DNA of 64,000 nt from Meghimatium bilineatum (GCA_034231615.1 CM067309.1:31356798-31420797), one strand, 5' to 3'. Numbered from the stretch's first letter, positions 32,860-44,239 are shown. Notes: generated by a model from the letters alone, not told the origin. Program-made: numbers and translations.

Positions 32860-33545
32860 ACAAACATTCTCCTAAGCTCACATTAGGGCACATCTCAGGA
32901 CCAGTTCCTTTATTCTGGATATGGACAAGGAATCATCATCTTCATTCATCTGCTTGTGTTGCTTCTCGTAATCAACGTTTCAGCACATTCCAGTGCTCTA
33001 GCATCCGATGCAGTAGCAGTGCAAGCCAGCCGATCAGCCCCTTCGTTGAAATGAACACCCAGATGACAAAGTACGAAAATTAAGGTGACACATTCCATCT
33101 TGGACCTCTTGACTGCCTCACTCCTTGACCTCTTAACTACATTTTTGACCTCTTGACTACCTCAATCCATGGCCTCTTGACTACCTCAATCCATGGCCTC
33201 TTGACTACCTCAATCCTTGACCTCTTGACTACCTCAATCCTTGACCTCTTGACTACATCAATCCGTGACCTCTTGACTACCTCAATCCATGACCTCTTGA
33301 CTATCTCAATCCATGACTTCTTGACTACCTCAATCCATGACCTCTTGACTACCTCAATCCATATTCTGGAAAAGAACACTTTTGTATTATTCTGATGACG
33401 TTCATTGAGTCACTAAGGATGCCACCATGATTGTTGCCCTACGTGTATTCATCCAGTGCAAGGCCTTGGTCACTGCCATAATCTCCATAGCCATGTTGCC
33501 TGGCAGTCGCAGCAAATGTGCCACTCTCTTCTTGATGATCTTCCC
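32860..33545 (-). mobile_element. RNase H and C terminus of family G, split by a minisatellite
   Basis: Minus-strand traces: NMAMEIMAVTKALHW (catalytic Glu), ILSDSMNVIRIIQK (catalytic Asp intact), then the 24-bp array, then KRSKMECVTLIFVLCHLGVH and FNEGADRLACTA (last catalytic Asp), ending with DDDSLSISRIKEL. Order and spacing match 46827-47752 apart from the array. Frame shifts make it a pseudogene. Confidence 0.8.
33101..33363. repeat. 24-bp array, ~11 copies, inside RNase H
   Basis: Units of ttgacctcttgactacctca plus atcc. Read on the coding (minus) strand each unit is WIEVVKRS, eight residues in frame. It sits in the helix between the catalytic L-S-D-S motif and the PGH-like strand. Confidence 0.95.
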
Positions 33546-33759
33546 TACAGACTAAGATCTGAAGGACGACAACCGAAACCAGTGTATATAATCATGTCAT
33601 CATCTTTCTTGAACTCTCGCTGATCAAAGCCTGCACCGCAATAGGGCACCATTCTTTGCACTGTCTGCTGTGAGTTATTATCAATCTGAAGGTACAATCT
33701 TGTGGCAATGGCAAAGGACAATGGCCCAAGTAGATTTCCGGCAGGATCTAGTCAATAGA
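33546..33759. other. no recognised feature
   Basis: May be the N-terminal side of the same family G copy, but no motif could be read. Confidence 0.4.
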
Positions 33760-33850
33760 ATATTGACAAAGAAAAGGAGATGCTTTGTCTCGCCGTTTTC
33801 TTTTGCGCCAATGTCCCAACACATCCTACTTCGGCGATGTACTGGTTAAT
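33760..33850 (-). mobile_element. SINE, family S2, fragment
   Basis: Complement of gccgaagtaggatgtgttgg and the aaacggcgagac segment. Truncated at both ends. Confidence 0.6.
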
Positions 33851-33950
33851 AGTGATGGTCGTAACAATATACAGAAAACCATAACAGTACGAATTGGCCA
33901 GGTAAAAAAAAAGATTAACACAATCGATGAATAAGACAAACCGTAATCTG

Positions 33951-34212
33951 CAACAGTTATTCTCAACGTGGGTTTATATATGGCTGCTACAGTAGGCCGC
34001 ATCAAATTCCAGATGGGACACAGAAAATTTCAGAAATTTGGGGGCTACAGTATTCGACTATTTGAACGACATTCAATGAAATATAGTAACACGTTCTGAA
34101 GCAAGTTAACAAGCTTATTTGTTTAATCTCAGTAACAAGATTTGGGATGGTGGGAGATGGAGAAAGTGTCACACAAAGAAGCCACGGTTCAAAAACTGTT
34201 TGAGAACCACTG
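33951..34212. mobile_element. hAT-like non-autonomous element
   Basis: Left end caacagttattctcaacg and right end aaactgtttgagaaccactg (complement cagtggttctcaaacag) are hAT-style termini about 260 bp apart. The TSD has decayed. Confidence 0.55.
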
Positions 34213-35127
34213 ACATATTCTCACTGATTAATCTTGGAACAGGACGAACCAGGAATAAATGTCATTTATACAATTAAAATCCATATTGTTTTGATAACAA
34301 TCAAGGAAGCAACAATAATAAAATCAAACAATACAATTCTAACAATATAGCAAACACATTAAAACAGTACATTTAAAAAAAGAAATAAAGTGGAGCAGAG
34401 AGACGGCGCATATAGACCGACTGGTATGTGTAAAGGAAGGGAACAGATGTTCCCACATGTTACATTAGTTGTATGCGTATGTAGATACGTATTGCTACCG
34501 TTTAAAAAAAAGGGGATCAGCAAACAATTAGTTGGTATGACATGCACAGAAATGTTATCATGATAAATGTCAGATTTGTTCTGCAGATCAAGGATGTTTC
34601 TGGCATTTGATGATAAAATATAACAAGATGAATTGTCTGATCAGAATATAGCAAGTGCTACTCTGATCAGAATATAGGATTTGCTATGATTGGAACTGAT
34701 AAATAAATACGCGTAAGAATGGGTTGATATGAGGACGGGTAGTATGAATATATAAACATACACAGACAAGAAAATAGAGACAAGAAGAAACAAGCTGATC
34801 AGATAAGATCAGATAATTAAAAAAGACAAGACACGAACTGAAGTGTGCAAACGTGAATGTTAGCGATGAAGATATACAGACAGGACGATAGAGATGATTG
34901 GAGACATGCGAATGCATGAATGAATGTGCAGACAGAAAGACATAGAATCAGAGTTAGAGACGAGATGAATGGACAGAATAAAAAAAAGTAGATGCATGTA
35001 TCACGTGATGTGCACAGATGAATTCATCTAAATCGACACGCAGATTTAGTTTTAATGAATGTTGCTCGTAATATATCCTGGGTTATTTGAGCACAGTCAT
35101 ACACATTTTTACTGTAGTGGTCATCTT
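34213..35127. other. no gene recognised
   Basis: AT-rich, with a short duplication of ctgatcagaatata (34638-34675) and a gacaga-rich stretch near 34870-34945. Confidence 0.5.
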
Positions 35128-35410
35128 AGCAAAGGTAAGGTCCGGATACAAGAAAGTGTTTACTAGTGGAAGTCAATTTAGCAACGGTAAGGTCCGGATA
35201 CAAGAAAGTGTTTACCAGTGGAAGTCAATTTAGCAACGGTAAGGTCCGGATATAAGAAAGTGTTTACCAGTGGAAGTCGATATAGCAAAGATAAGGTCCG
35301 GATACAAGAAAGTGTTTCCTAGTGGAAGTTGATATAGCAAAGGTAAGGTCCGGATAGAAGAAAGTGTTTACTAGTGGAAGTCGATATAGCATATGTAAGG
35401 TCCGAATAGA
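35128..35410. repeat. ~52-bp minisatellite, 5 copies
   Basis: Units of agcaacggtaaggtccggat..aagaaagtgtttaccagtgg plus aagtcaattt or a variant. Confidence 0.94.
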
Positions 35411-35436
35411 AGAAATGAAATCGAGACGGTGAAAGT

Positions 35437-35496
35437 GACTGGGTGATGAAAGTGACTGAGGTGATGAAAGTGACTGAGGTGATGAAAGTGACTGAG
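35437..35496. repeat. 18-bp minisatellite, ~3 copies
   Basis: Units of gtgatgaaagtgactgag, close after the 52-bp array. Confidence 0.88.
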
Positions 35497-36218
35497 AATT
35501 ATAGAAATTCCAAAATTATACCAAAATTATAGAAATGAAATTGAGAAAATAAAATTAGAGTTGGGACAGAATAAATGAGGTCGATATATAAGACTGGAGA
35601 TCGGGTTAGTTTGGTATATATAGAAGTGATGTCCATACAGAATCAGTTCAGTTCCTACCTTTTTCACTTTTTTCTTCGTGATCTTTTCTGTATCCTCTCT
35701 ATCCTGAGCGGTTGTATCCTTAGAGATTGTATCTTTGGTATTTGTATCCGTCGTGTTTCTATCCTCCTCGGGTCGGGATTTGCTCTTTATACATCCATTT
35801 TTATTTGAGATAATCTGAAAGAAACAAACAGATGGTACGGTTCTAAGTGAAAAAATAAAACAAATTAGGTAATATGTTATATGTTACCATATGTTTATTG
35901 TTTTGTGTGGGTCTTGATGCCTAGGAATTACGAGCAATGGTACTATTGGCTTCTTTGTGCAACGCATAGTTCCCCAGAGCTTCATACCCATAAGGCACCA
36001 ACAAACTCTCTATATCTCACTATGAGTGCATGCCATCTATAAGGGTTTACTGCTGCATAGCGGTTGATTTCATTGGGTCATTGGTGAGACCTTCTGAATG
36101 TGGAGTCAGAATATAAACAAGGAAACGTGACATTGCACATATTCGGATCCCAAAAATGTGTATATCGATTACACAAACTGGTACTTCAACAACTTATAGC
36201 ATATTTCTATGAACACCA
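35497..36218. other. no gene recognised
   Basis: A 77-codon frame at 35575-35808 reads across loosely repeated tatcct/tgtatc words. No domain is seen. Confidence 0.5.
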
Positions 36219-36663
36219 CATTTTGACGGTCATTCACGGCAGTCTTAAGTTATGCTAGAATCCACAAAACCAACACATTTTGATGGTCATTCACGGCAGT
36301 CTTACGTTATGCTAGAATCCACAAAACCAACACATTTTGACGGTCATTCACGGCAGTCTTCAGTTATGCTAGAATCCACAAAACCAACACATTTTGACGG
36401 TCATTCACGGCAGTCTTAAGTTATGCTAGAATCCACAAAACCAACACATTTTGACGGTCATTCACGGCAGTCTTCAGTTATGCTAGAATCCACAAAACCA
36501 ACACATTTTGACGGTCATTCACGGCAGTCTTCAGTTATGCTAGAATCCACAAAACCAACACATTTTGACGGTCATTCACGGCAGTCTTCAGTTATGCTAG
36601 AATCCACAAAATCACCGCATTTTGAGGGTCTTTCACAACAGCCTTCACTTACGCTAGAATCAC
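36219..36663. repeat. 57-bp minisatellite, ~8 copies
   Basis: Unit begins atgctagaatccacaaaacc and ends cggcagtcttcagtt. The length of 57 keeps a 19-residue frame open over three units. A partial unit occurs inverted at 36907-36928. Confidence 0.96.
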
Positions 36664-36875
36664 ATTGTTCTTTCATGTTGATAATACTAGCTATGGTAAC
36701 ACCATACGAGAAACCAAATAACAATATCACATCAGGTTTGTCCGATCGTAGACTGGAGCTGATGTGGGTCTGATATTAGCACTACACCACTACCAATGTT
36801 TCCATTAGGTTAGACAGTGATCAGACTGCTGTGCAAATCCTATCATCACACCAGAAAAAGAGTGTAATATTCTCA
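36664..36875 (+). mobile_element. RNase H-like fragment, distinct from family G
   Basis: FFHVDNTSYGNTIREP, then SGLSDRRLELM (Glu of the R-x-E-L-M type) and, one frame on, NVSIRLDSDQTAVQILSS (Asp of the D-S-x-x-A motif). The order Asp/Asn, Glu, Asp fits RNase HI. Short and frame-shifted, so the call is tentative. Confidence 0.45.
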
Positions 36876-36934
36876 TCATCTTCTTTCATTCTCTTCAAAA
36901 TCTGTAGGTTTTGTGGATTCTAGCGTAAGCGTAT

Positions 36935-37192
36935 ATAACACGCGAGAGTGAGACTAATCTGGATGATGATTCCCTTTTAATGGTTAGGATTACAAATCAG
37001 GGATTGAAATGCGGTATAATTAGAAGTGAACATTTTGGAGGGCGCAGGAGAATGATGGTCAACCACCATAGGACCGGTACTGTCAGCAGAAGTGTAATGG
37101 CGGATACACTCAAGGAGAGATCGGACCAACTATGGACGTGTCCAGTTTGCAGTGATGATGATCCGACGACTGACTTCTATATTACCCTCAAG
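36935..37192 (+). mobile_element. family G C-terminal segment
   Basis: ITRESETNLDDDSL, LKCGIIRSEHFGGRRRMMV, RTGTVSRSVMADTLKERSDQ and LWTCPVCSDDDP. The CPVC segment resembles a zinc-binding tail. Nearly the same protein sequence occurs at 47390-47625. Confidence 0.8.
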
Positions 37193-37290
37193 TAAAGTCT
37201 TCAACAAAAGTGTCATGTCTTTTAATGTTAAAAATACTTTATTTGTTTGATCCTTATTTTCTTTCATTCTTCCTTTTTTATAATTTCATA

Positions 37291-37570
37291 CGCCCGTGTG
37301 TTTCCGGGGCCCGAAAGGGGAGCAAAGAATAGCAACACTGTTTATCTTCCACGCATGTCGTAAAAGGCTACGAAGGAGGTTATGGGATGGAGTTGGCTGC
37401 CCCATCCCATATAGGGTCAGTGACCCAAAGCCATGCTGACGTCGGATGTGTCAGGCCGAAAGGCGCAGATATCGCAGAACAATATAAACTATGACACAAT
37501 GCATTCCGTCCGGACTACATCCTGCTAATCTGCAGGAGTTTGAGAAGGAACATAGAAGAAGAAGAAGAAG
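37291..37570 (+). mobile_element. SINE, family M, full length with TSD
   Basis: cgcccgtgtgtttccggggc to the (GAA)n tail. Flanking direct repeats aatttcata (37282-37290) and aattgcata (37571-37579). Confidence 0.93.
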
Positions 37571-37698
37571 AATTGCATAATTCTCCACATTTACATCCTC
37601 TTAATGTACATTACTTTGAAGAACGTACGAAGTAAAGATACTGTAGCCAAACCATGTCAGTCTTCTAGTTTCTGAGCACCTGATGATGTTCTGCCCAC

Positions 37699-37699
<1 letters not shown>

Positions 37700-37733
<34 letters not shown>
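37700..37733. repeat. (CT)n microsatellite
   Basis: About 17 uninterrupted ct dinucleotides. Confidence 0.97.
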
Positions 37734-37736
<3 letters not shown>

Positions 37737-38016
37737 ACAATGAGATGCCGCCACACTTATAAAACATAACGATCTTGCTATATGTTCTGTTTATGATCCA
37801 CGTGTTCAATACATAAATAGAACATAACTATTGACTAAACTAGAACACCATCAGCAATATTTATTTCTTGTACAACACAATTTTTAAAAACAAAAAAAGT
37901 CAAGTTCTATACGTCGATACTCCAATGGATACATTTCGAGGGGCATAATTTTACTGATTAGAGCCCATCTCCTCTCCGAAACTTTTCCTTATTGATTAGC
38001 AGACATAACCGTGACC

Positions 38017-38246
38017 AAAATCGCCCGTATAAGACCTATTAACAGAATTTTTCAAAGTTTTGTGACGTCATGTTTTCGATTATTGTCATAATTTTCGCTG
38101 GTCACTATTTATATACTTTGTGTTACATGTCAACGAAATTCACGAAAATAATCTAAAATATACCGTAAAAACTTTGGATTTTGTTGGTAGGTCTTACACT
38201 TGCAATTGGTCACGAGATATAACAACTAAGATCACGGGCGATTTTA
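38017..38246. mobile_element. foldback/MITE-like element, ~230 bp
   Basis: Outer inverted ends aaaatcgcccgt and acgggcgatttt. A second inverted pair is taagacctattaacag / ttgttggtaggtctta, and an inner pair is attattgtcataattttcg / cgaaattcacgaaaataat, so nearly the whole element can fold back on itself. Relatives are at 26190-26640 and 49440-49650. No coding capacity and no clear TSD. Confidence 0.7.
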
Positions 38247-38377
38247 CAATACACGATCCATATAATATAATTGTCCCGTATGCTTAAAACACAGCACATA
38301 TAAGGGTAATTAATATCACACTGGGTGATGTAGTATTCGATACTACACAGTGCTTGGTCTTTGTATTCGGAGATAAA

Positions 38378-38434
38378 GTGTTTTTCTTCTCGTTCGTAGT
38401 TTAACAAGTCTACACAGTGAGTACGGCAAGTGTA
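38378..38434. repeat. 57-bp dispersed repeat, copy 1
   Basis: Identical over all 57 bp to 46165-46221. Here its last bases continue into a 16-bp tandem array (units of acggcaagtgtagata) reaching 38527. Confidence 0.85.
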
Positions 38435-38527
38435 GATATACGGCAAGTGTAGGCATGTGGCAAGTGTAGATATACGGCAAGTGTAGATATACGGCAAGTG
38501 TAGGCATGTGGCAAGTGTAGATATGTT
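38421..38527. repeat. 16-bp minisatellite, ~6 copies
   Basis: Units alternate acggcaagtgtagata and gtggcaagtgtaggca-like forms, growing from the end of the 57-bp repeat. Confidence 0.9.
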
Positions 38528-39395
38528 ACAAGGCATGTTATAAATTATTTAAAATATGGCGTGTTTCTTCTGTACATGGAAAACAAATCTGGTAAAAGTA
38601 CAGAACCATATATGCCACTTTATTTTATCTGCTGCAAATGGTCAAATTGCATTCAACAATCGCCCAGCTGCTGTTTGTTGCTTATAATAACAATAGTATA
38701 TGTTCTAGATAATTCTGAAGCTATTTTTACCATTAGTAATGAACGGCTCTAATCTTGGATAATTCTGAAGCTATATTTACCAGTAGTAATGTACGGTTTT
38801 GATCTCGGATAATCGTCAATAAAGTGAACAATAAAATAGCGCAGCTGTATTTATACAAAATGTCAAAGAAGTATCCGCATACAACAATGGAGCAAAAAAG
38901 ATCGCTAATATGACAATCCTCAGTGATGAATGTAAAATTAAACTGGTCAAACATTAAATATGTAAATGTTTTCTCATCAGAACATCGACATATTTTAATC
39001 ATATCAAATAAGTATTCCTCTTTAAAAGCCATGATTTTTTAATGATGAGAGGAGAACGAAAATGATGCAGACAAGGAAAAAGATTGACACGAGATATCGT
39101 AGACAACCTGAACATGACACTCAAGAAGTGGGAAGCTAAACTGCAGATCAGTAGATGTTCTGTTTCCAAAGGTTGACCAGAATATGCTATCAGGTTATAT
39201 AAATGATAGATGGACGGCAACAGACGTTGGGGAAGAAAGAGAGAGGATTAGATTATACAATGGCTAGACGATACAAGATTATATAACGCATAATAACTGT
39301 GGCTATAGTGGAAAAACATCACATGATACATGATGTACTAATACAAAGTCAGTCTTTACCGTATTTATTGATTACTGAGAAATGTGGAGGGAGGG

Positions 39396-39403
<8 letters not shown>
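38528..39403. other. no clear gene; weak LINE-like trace at 39030-39290
   Basis: DIVDNLNMTLKKWEAKL followed later by RRWGRKRED and WLDDT faintly resembles the RT thumb and C-terminal Arg-rich segment of a LINE. Too weak for a firm call. Confidence 0.3.

Positions 39404-39435
<32 letters not shown>
39404..39435. repeat. (GA)n microsatellite
   Basis: About 16 ga dinucleotides. Confidence 0.96.
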
Positions 39436-39438
<3 letters not shown>

Positions 39439-41249
39439 TCAAACTAAAATTATATATTGTGAACAATAAAAAGATATATTCTGTAAGGAAACGCTAGCAG
39501 ATATTCCAGACTTGCTAAACCTACCCTTCAGGGAAACATTACAAGCACAAACAGTACAGGCACAGTACAGGCAGTCTCGGGCAACTGAATGAATTGCAAT
39601 ACGAAATATTCGACATGACTCAATGTGACATTCGTAAGAAAATCCACAACAGACAGATCTGACATGAATTGAGAAAGCATATCACCATCAAAAGTGAGTT
39701 CTCTCTCTCTCTCTCATATGTCCCTGATAAGTGTCAAAGTGCGAGAGAAAGTAAACATTAATGAATAATTACAGTTTGAAACCGCATATCAACATATAAC
39801 GACATCGGAGTGATTACATGTCGGGCAATTACACTGATTACACTGCTGGTACTCAAGTCGAACAGTTATTTCCTCAAGATACTTGTATTAAGAAACCATA
39901 TATCAGTTTATTGAGTACACAAAAATGTCCGACAAGTTATGTTAAACACAAAGTCTCTCCTAACCCAAACCCTAAAATAAATGAATATTTAAATTATTAA
40001 ATGATGAACATGAAGTTTATACACAGACAAGGGAAATAATTCGACTATGTGATGACGTCTACTTGTACTGTACCCATGTAAGCGACTATAGATGAACATA
40101 CCACACACAAATATGTTTGATATTGTCAAATGTCATTCCTTAGCATGAAAAGCAACATTAACAATGGACAATAAAAAAAAGTATATGCACTAAGACAAAA
40201 AGTATAATCCATATGTCGTTCATATATTCTCTTTATTTTCACTTCTCTCTTCGTTTATCTTTAAGTGGACTGAATGTGACATATTTTCTTTTATTAAACC
40301 CGTATTTCAGGCCACACAATTTATTTGATAGCTTCTCATAACATATCAGGGGTCTCGGAGAGATTAGTTTAGTATGGCGATAACATAAACACTAAAGTCA
40401 AGCTATGGATAACAAAACAACCGTAAGTATGTTCATTTCAACGAAGCATAATCCACCACAAAACATAATCGCATCACAGTAGATGATATATCACTAAACA
40501 GATTTCCCGTTTCCACGGCCATTGAGTCGTATTGGGGAATACTGCGTTTCATCCTTTGTTGATCATGACCAGCGGTATATGTAAGGAAGACGTGGTCAGC
40601 ATGAAGCCTGCTACTTTGCCTTTCCAAGAAGATTTTATACACGCTTTCCAAAGGCTGGTCGACATAACTGTTGGTGATTTAAAATTCCAATACAACTGGC
40701 ACTTAGTTGGATTACCTGACCAGGATTCCAGTTCACTAACAACTGAGCTACCGAAACTACACGCATGTCGCTGGATTAATTCTTTTGTTTCGGTTCTTTT
40801 TAAATCCCAGGAATTAAGAGCGATTGAACTCGTGTATCCTTATGTGCAGCAATTGGGATGTTTCTCCTGAGCTTTATTTCATACCAAGAAAACTTCTACT
40901 TTCAAGAGGGAAAAAACACTGCTTTGAATAAAAGCAACCGACTAAGAGGACACTTTTTATTTATTTTCTATTTCATTCTTTTTTTTTTCTTTTTTGGTCA
41001 GTAACTACTTATTTTGCGTTTATTCTTCCCTCTCCACTAAAGTCATTCATCCATGGATCTGTATATCCACATTTCAAATACTTCAATATATATATATCTT
41101 CTGAACTCTTGTTTGTTCATTGTTCAGATTGAAAGTCCATTAGTTAAGAACTAACAACATTGTACTGTACTCCGGATATACCAATTGGTGTTCAGCCTCC
41201 ACGAGCAGATGACAAACGGTAATCATACTGATTGTTCCTGATACTGACA
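39436..41249. other. no recognised element; contains one 112-codon orphan frame
   Basis: The frame 40532-40870 (+) has no recognised domain, no signal peptide and no similarity to other parts of the window. It could be a decayed exon or chance. The rest is AT-rich with no repeat family. Confidence 0.35.
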
Positions 41250-41790
41250 ATCATTTACACAGACGACTCAGTAACACAAGAGACATTTAAGTGTGATTAG
41301 GGTTCGTGGCCTACAAAAATGGCAAGAAATTAACTGAGAAGTCAGCTGCGTACCCCAATACAATATCTAGTATGAGAATGGAAATAGAAGCGGTGACAAA
41401 AGCTCTCGCGTGGCTGGCGACGCAACCACGAACAGACTCAGTGATTATATCAGTATGCTGCGCAAGATAGAAAAGTGTATGATCAGAACTGAATGGGTCA
41501 CTCTTCTCAACAACACGCAGAGCATTTATATGGACCTACTGTCCAGGGCATGCTGGGGTCAGGGGAAACGAAAGAGCCGATGTGTTGGCTGGTAAAGCCT
41601 TGGTGAACGGCACCGAGATAAGAAGAGACATGATTGAATTAATTAGAGCAGTCATGGATACCCTACGAGAAGACGAGGAGGAGGCAGAACGAGACAATGT
41701 ACATATTCAGAGAATGGTAAAAATGGGTGCGACTAGAGGCAGTGCTCCTCTCCCGAAAGATCAGAAGAACGCGTAATCAGCAACTGACTG
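41250..41790 (+). mobile_element. RNase H and C-terminal part of family G, broken
   Basis: YTDDSVTQ (first Asp), FVAYKNGKKLTEKSAAYP, ISSMRMEIEAVTKALAWL (Glu), then a deletion relative to 18790-18830 that removes the L-S-D-S Asp. SMLRKIEKCMIRTEWVTLLN, TYCPGHAGVRGNERADVLAG (last Asp) and LVNGTEIRRDMIELIRAVMD follow. The ~10-bp deletion also shifts the frame. Confidence 0.88.
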
Positions 41791-42231
41791 TGACACTGAG
41801 CTTATACACTTTTAGATGGCTGACGGAACGGCAAACATAGCATATATAGGAAATGTTCCCAGTGCTGTGACGTTTGTTTCTAATCAAGAATGTTCCTGTA
41901 ACCCGTTGGTTAAACAGTTCATACTTTCCGTGTTTAAGTCCATGCATTCATGTACAATATATATTCGTATGACAACGCTTGATAAACATCAATGCTAGCA
42001 TGTTTATGTTATATTTGGATGTTGGTAACCATTTCAATGCATATTATATCTCACACAGATATAATAGATCTGATATGCTTTGATAAAACCACAAATCACT
42101 TCACGCTTCGGTGTTTCTTGGCTTAAAGAGGATTTCATTCCTGATTTGACCCTAAAACACAATTAATGGTTTAATAGCACGTTTAAAGAGTTTTACAGTT
42201 AACGTAAAACTATACTTTTTTTTCTCTAGTC
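41791..42231. other. no recognised feature
   Basis: AT-rich, no motif recognised. Confidence 0.5.
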
Positions 42232-42475
42232 CAACAATTCTCACGACTGGTCATATGGCACCTCTGGAAGATACAAACGAAATATTTGAAACTACCGTAG
42301 AGAGGGGTGGGGTGTCCTCACCGATACATGTGAGGGGGGGGCCACATAACAGTAATTATTAACTATTATTTGTATAATATTTAATAAAATAAACATAAAT
42401 GAAATCACAGTGAGGTCACACAAGAAAATGTTCTTCGAAAGGGAGTCACAAACGCCTAAAGTTTCCGAATCCCTG
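42232..42475. mobile_element. hAT-like non-autonomous element, degenerate
   Basis: Left end caacaattctcacgactgg and right end aagtttccgaatccctg, with gggagtcacaaacgcc inside the right end, are hAT-style termini. No TSD can be confirmed. Confidence 0.45.
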
Positions 42476-42671
42476 TTCTAAACTATATCATTATTATGTC
42501 ACATGAATAGTTGTATGCTGGTTATCCATTTCACTCCATTACACTCACGCTATTGAGGACTTGTCTACGTCTGGTTATACTATTTTTTTAGAGTTATTAT
42601 GAGCAGCCTAAAACTAAACCATCACGTTGAAATGTTAACAATCAAAATAAACAAATTTTGGAAATGATAAT

Positions 42672-42967
42672 GTAAAGGTAAAGGTAGGTCCCATGGCAGC
42701 AACCTGCCGCCTGGGATGAAGATAACTCGTCATGTACTAAGCCGCACCAACTATTAGGTGGGGTGACCAGTTCCCTTCCTTGATGTCTTTACCTCCCCTA
42801 ACTCACGCGTCAGTTACTCATTTACAGCTGTATCGACTGTTGGGGGTGGTCGTGTCAATCGAGAAACCACAACCCTGATTTGTGTGTCCGTACGTGGTTT
42901 CGAACCTGGCACGTTGTAACCCGGTGATAACAAGCAAACTCACTATCCACTAGGCTACCACGCGTGG
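42672..42967 (-). mobile_element. tRNA-headed SINE, family T3
   Basis: The minus strand starts ccacgcgtggtagcctagtg, giving box A tagcctagtgg. About 45 bases later comes box B ggttcgaaacc, a perfect pol III promoter pair. The 3' end is a (TACCTT)n tail. Flanks ggaaatgata and ggaaatggta suggest a TSD. Confidence 0.92.
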
Positions 42968-43169
42968 AAATGGTAGAAGTCTTTGAAGAGAATAAAACAA
43001 ATGCGGTTATACAGTAATAAAAAGAAGTGAATGAGAGAAAGAGAAGATGTGTTGCGTAAATCATACTGATATTAATACGAACCACTTTTTTTTTTAGAAC
43101 AGCACTGATAAGTGAATAGCAGTTAACTACTAACTATACAACACATGCCATGAATCAGAGTTGCAGGGG

Positions 43170-43535
43170 TAACAACTAAATATCCTGCGATATGCTGACG
43201 ATACAGTTTCGATAACTGAAAATGAAACACGGTTATACGTAAAAAATAAACAGATAATTACAACGGATAGTGAAAACAGATGGTTAAATCTAAGTGCCAG
43301 AAAAACTGAAGTTAATGTCGATTAGCGATGAACGAATGTCAGGCAAAATAAAACATCAAAGTAGACTCGAGCAGTTTCAAGCAAGTCAACATGTTCTAGT
43401 TGTTTAGTTTTTTGTTTTTTTTTATAATAGCACATGTAAGATGTATTAAAGAAGTTAAATGTCTAACAGCACATGCAAATGCAGCATTTCACAAGATGAA
43501 GAAATACCAATGTTGTATATCTTGGTTAACTGAGG
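43170..43535 (+). mobile_element. LINE reverse transcriptase fragment with YADD box
   Basis: QLNILRYADDTVSITENET carries RT motif C with both catalytic Asp residues, then WLNLSARKTEVNV (motif D). After a frame shift come KIKHQSRLEQ and, past a T-rich insertion, HANAAFHKMKKY. This is the only intact YADD seen in the window. Motifs A and B are absent. Confidence 0.85.
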
Positions 43536-43664
43536 TGAGGACGAACGAGCGTTCCTGGACGTAGTGCTAAACTAATACAGATGTGTGGAGCTTAATCATG
43601 GACAATCAACAGAATATTGTGAAATTATGTGGACACTACAGCGAGGCTATTTCACAGACGATAG

Positions 43665-44216
43665 TGTAACTTAGCACCAAAAGAAACGGGTAACTTACCA
43701 CCAAAAGAAACAGGTAACTTAGCACCAAAAGAAACAGGTAACTTAGCGCCAAAATAAACAGGTAACTTAGCACCAAAAGAAACGGGTAACTTAGCACCAA
43801 AAGAAACGGGTAACTTAGCACCAAAATAAACATGTAACTTAGCACCAAAAGAAACATGTAACTTATAAACCAAAATAAACAGGTAACTTAGCACCAAAAG
43901 AAACAGGTAACTTAGCACCAAAAGAAACGGGTAACCTAGCACCAAAAGAAACGGGTAACTTAGCACCAAAAGAAACAGGTAACTTAGCGCCAAAATAAAC
44001 AGGTAACTTAGCACCAAAAGAAACGGGTAACTTAGCACCAAAAGAAACGGGTAACTTAACACCAAAATAAACATGTAACTTAGCACCAAAAGAAACAGGT
44101 AACTTATAAACCAAAATAAACAGGTAACTTAGCACCAAAAGAAACAGGTAACACTTAACACAAAAAGAAACAGGTAACTTATAAACCAAAATAAACATGT
44201 AACTTAGCACCAAAAG
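43665..44216. repeat. 24-bp minisatellite, ~23 copies, with higher-order pattern
   Basis: Units of gtaacttagcaccaaaagaa plus acag. Variant units (aaaataaac, gcgcc, aacttataaacc) recur in the same order, with gcgcc at 43746 and 43987, i.e. a 241-bp superperiod of ten units. Several minus-strand frames are open with an 8-residue period. Confidence 0.96.
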
Positions 44217-44239
44217 AAATATGATCACAACAGCCAGAA

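Noticed and set aside
40532..40870. 112-codon frame as a host exon
   Set aside because: No domain, and no convincing splice sites or neighbouring exon. Kept only as a note in the surrounding region.
42900..42967. A functional tRNA gene on the minus strand
   Set aside because: Boxes A and B are excellent, but no acceptor stem forms and the sequence continues into a SINE body with a (TACCTT)n tail.
43636..44228. Long minus-strand frames with an 8-residue hydrophobic period that resemble membrane segments
   Set aside because: A direct product of the 24-bp tandem repeat; no start context, and the frames shift with array length.
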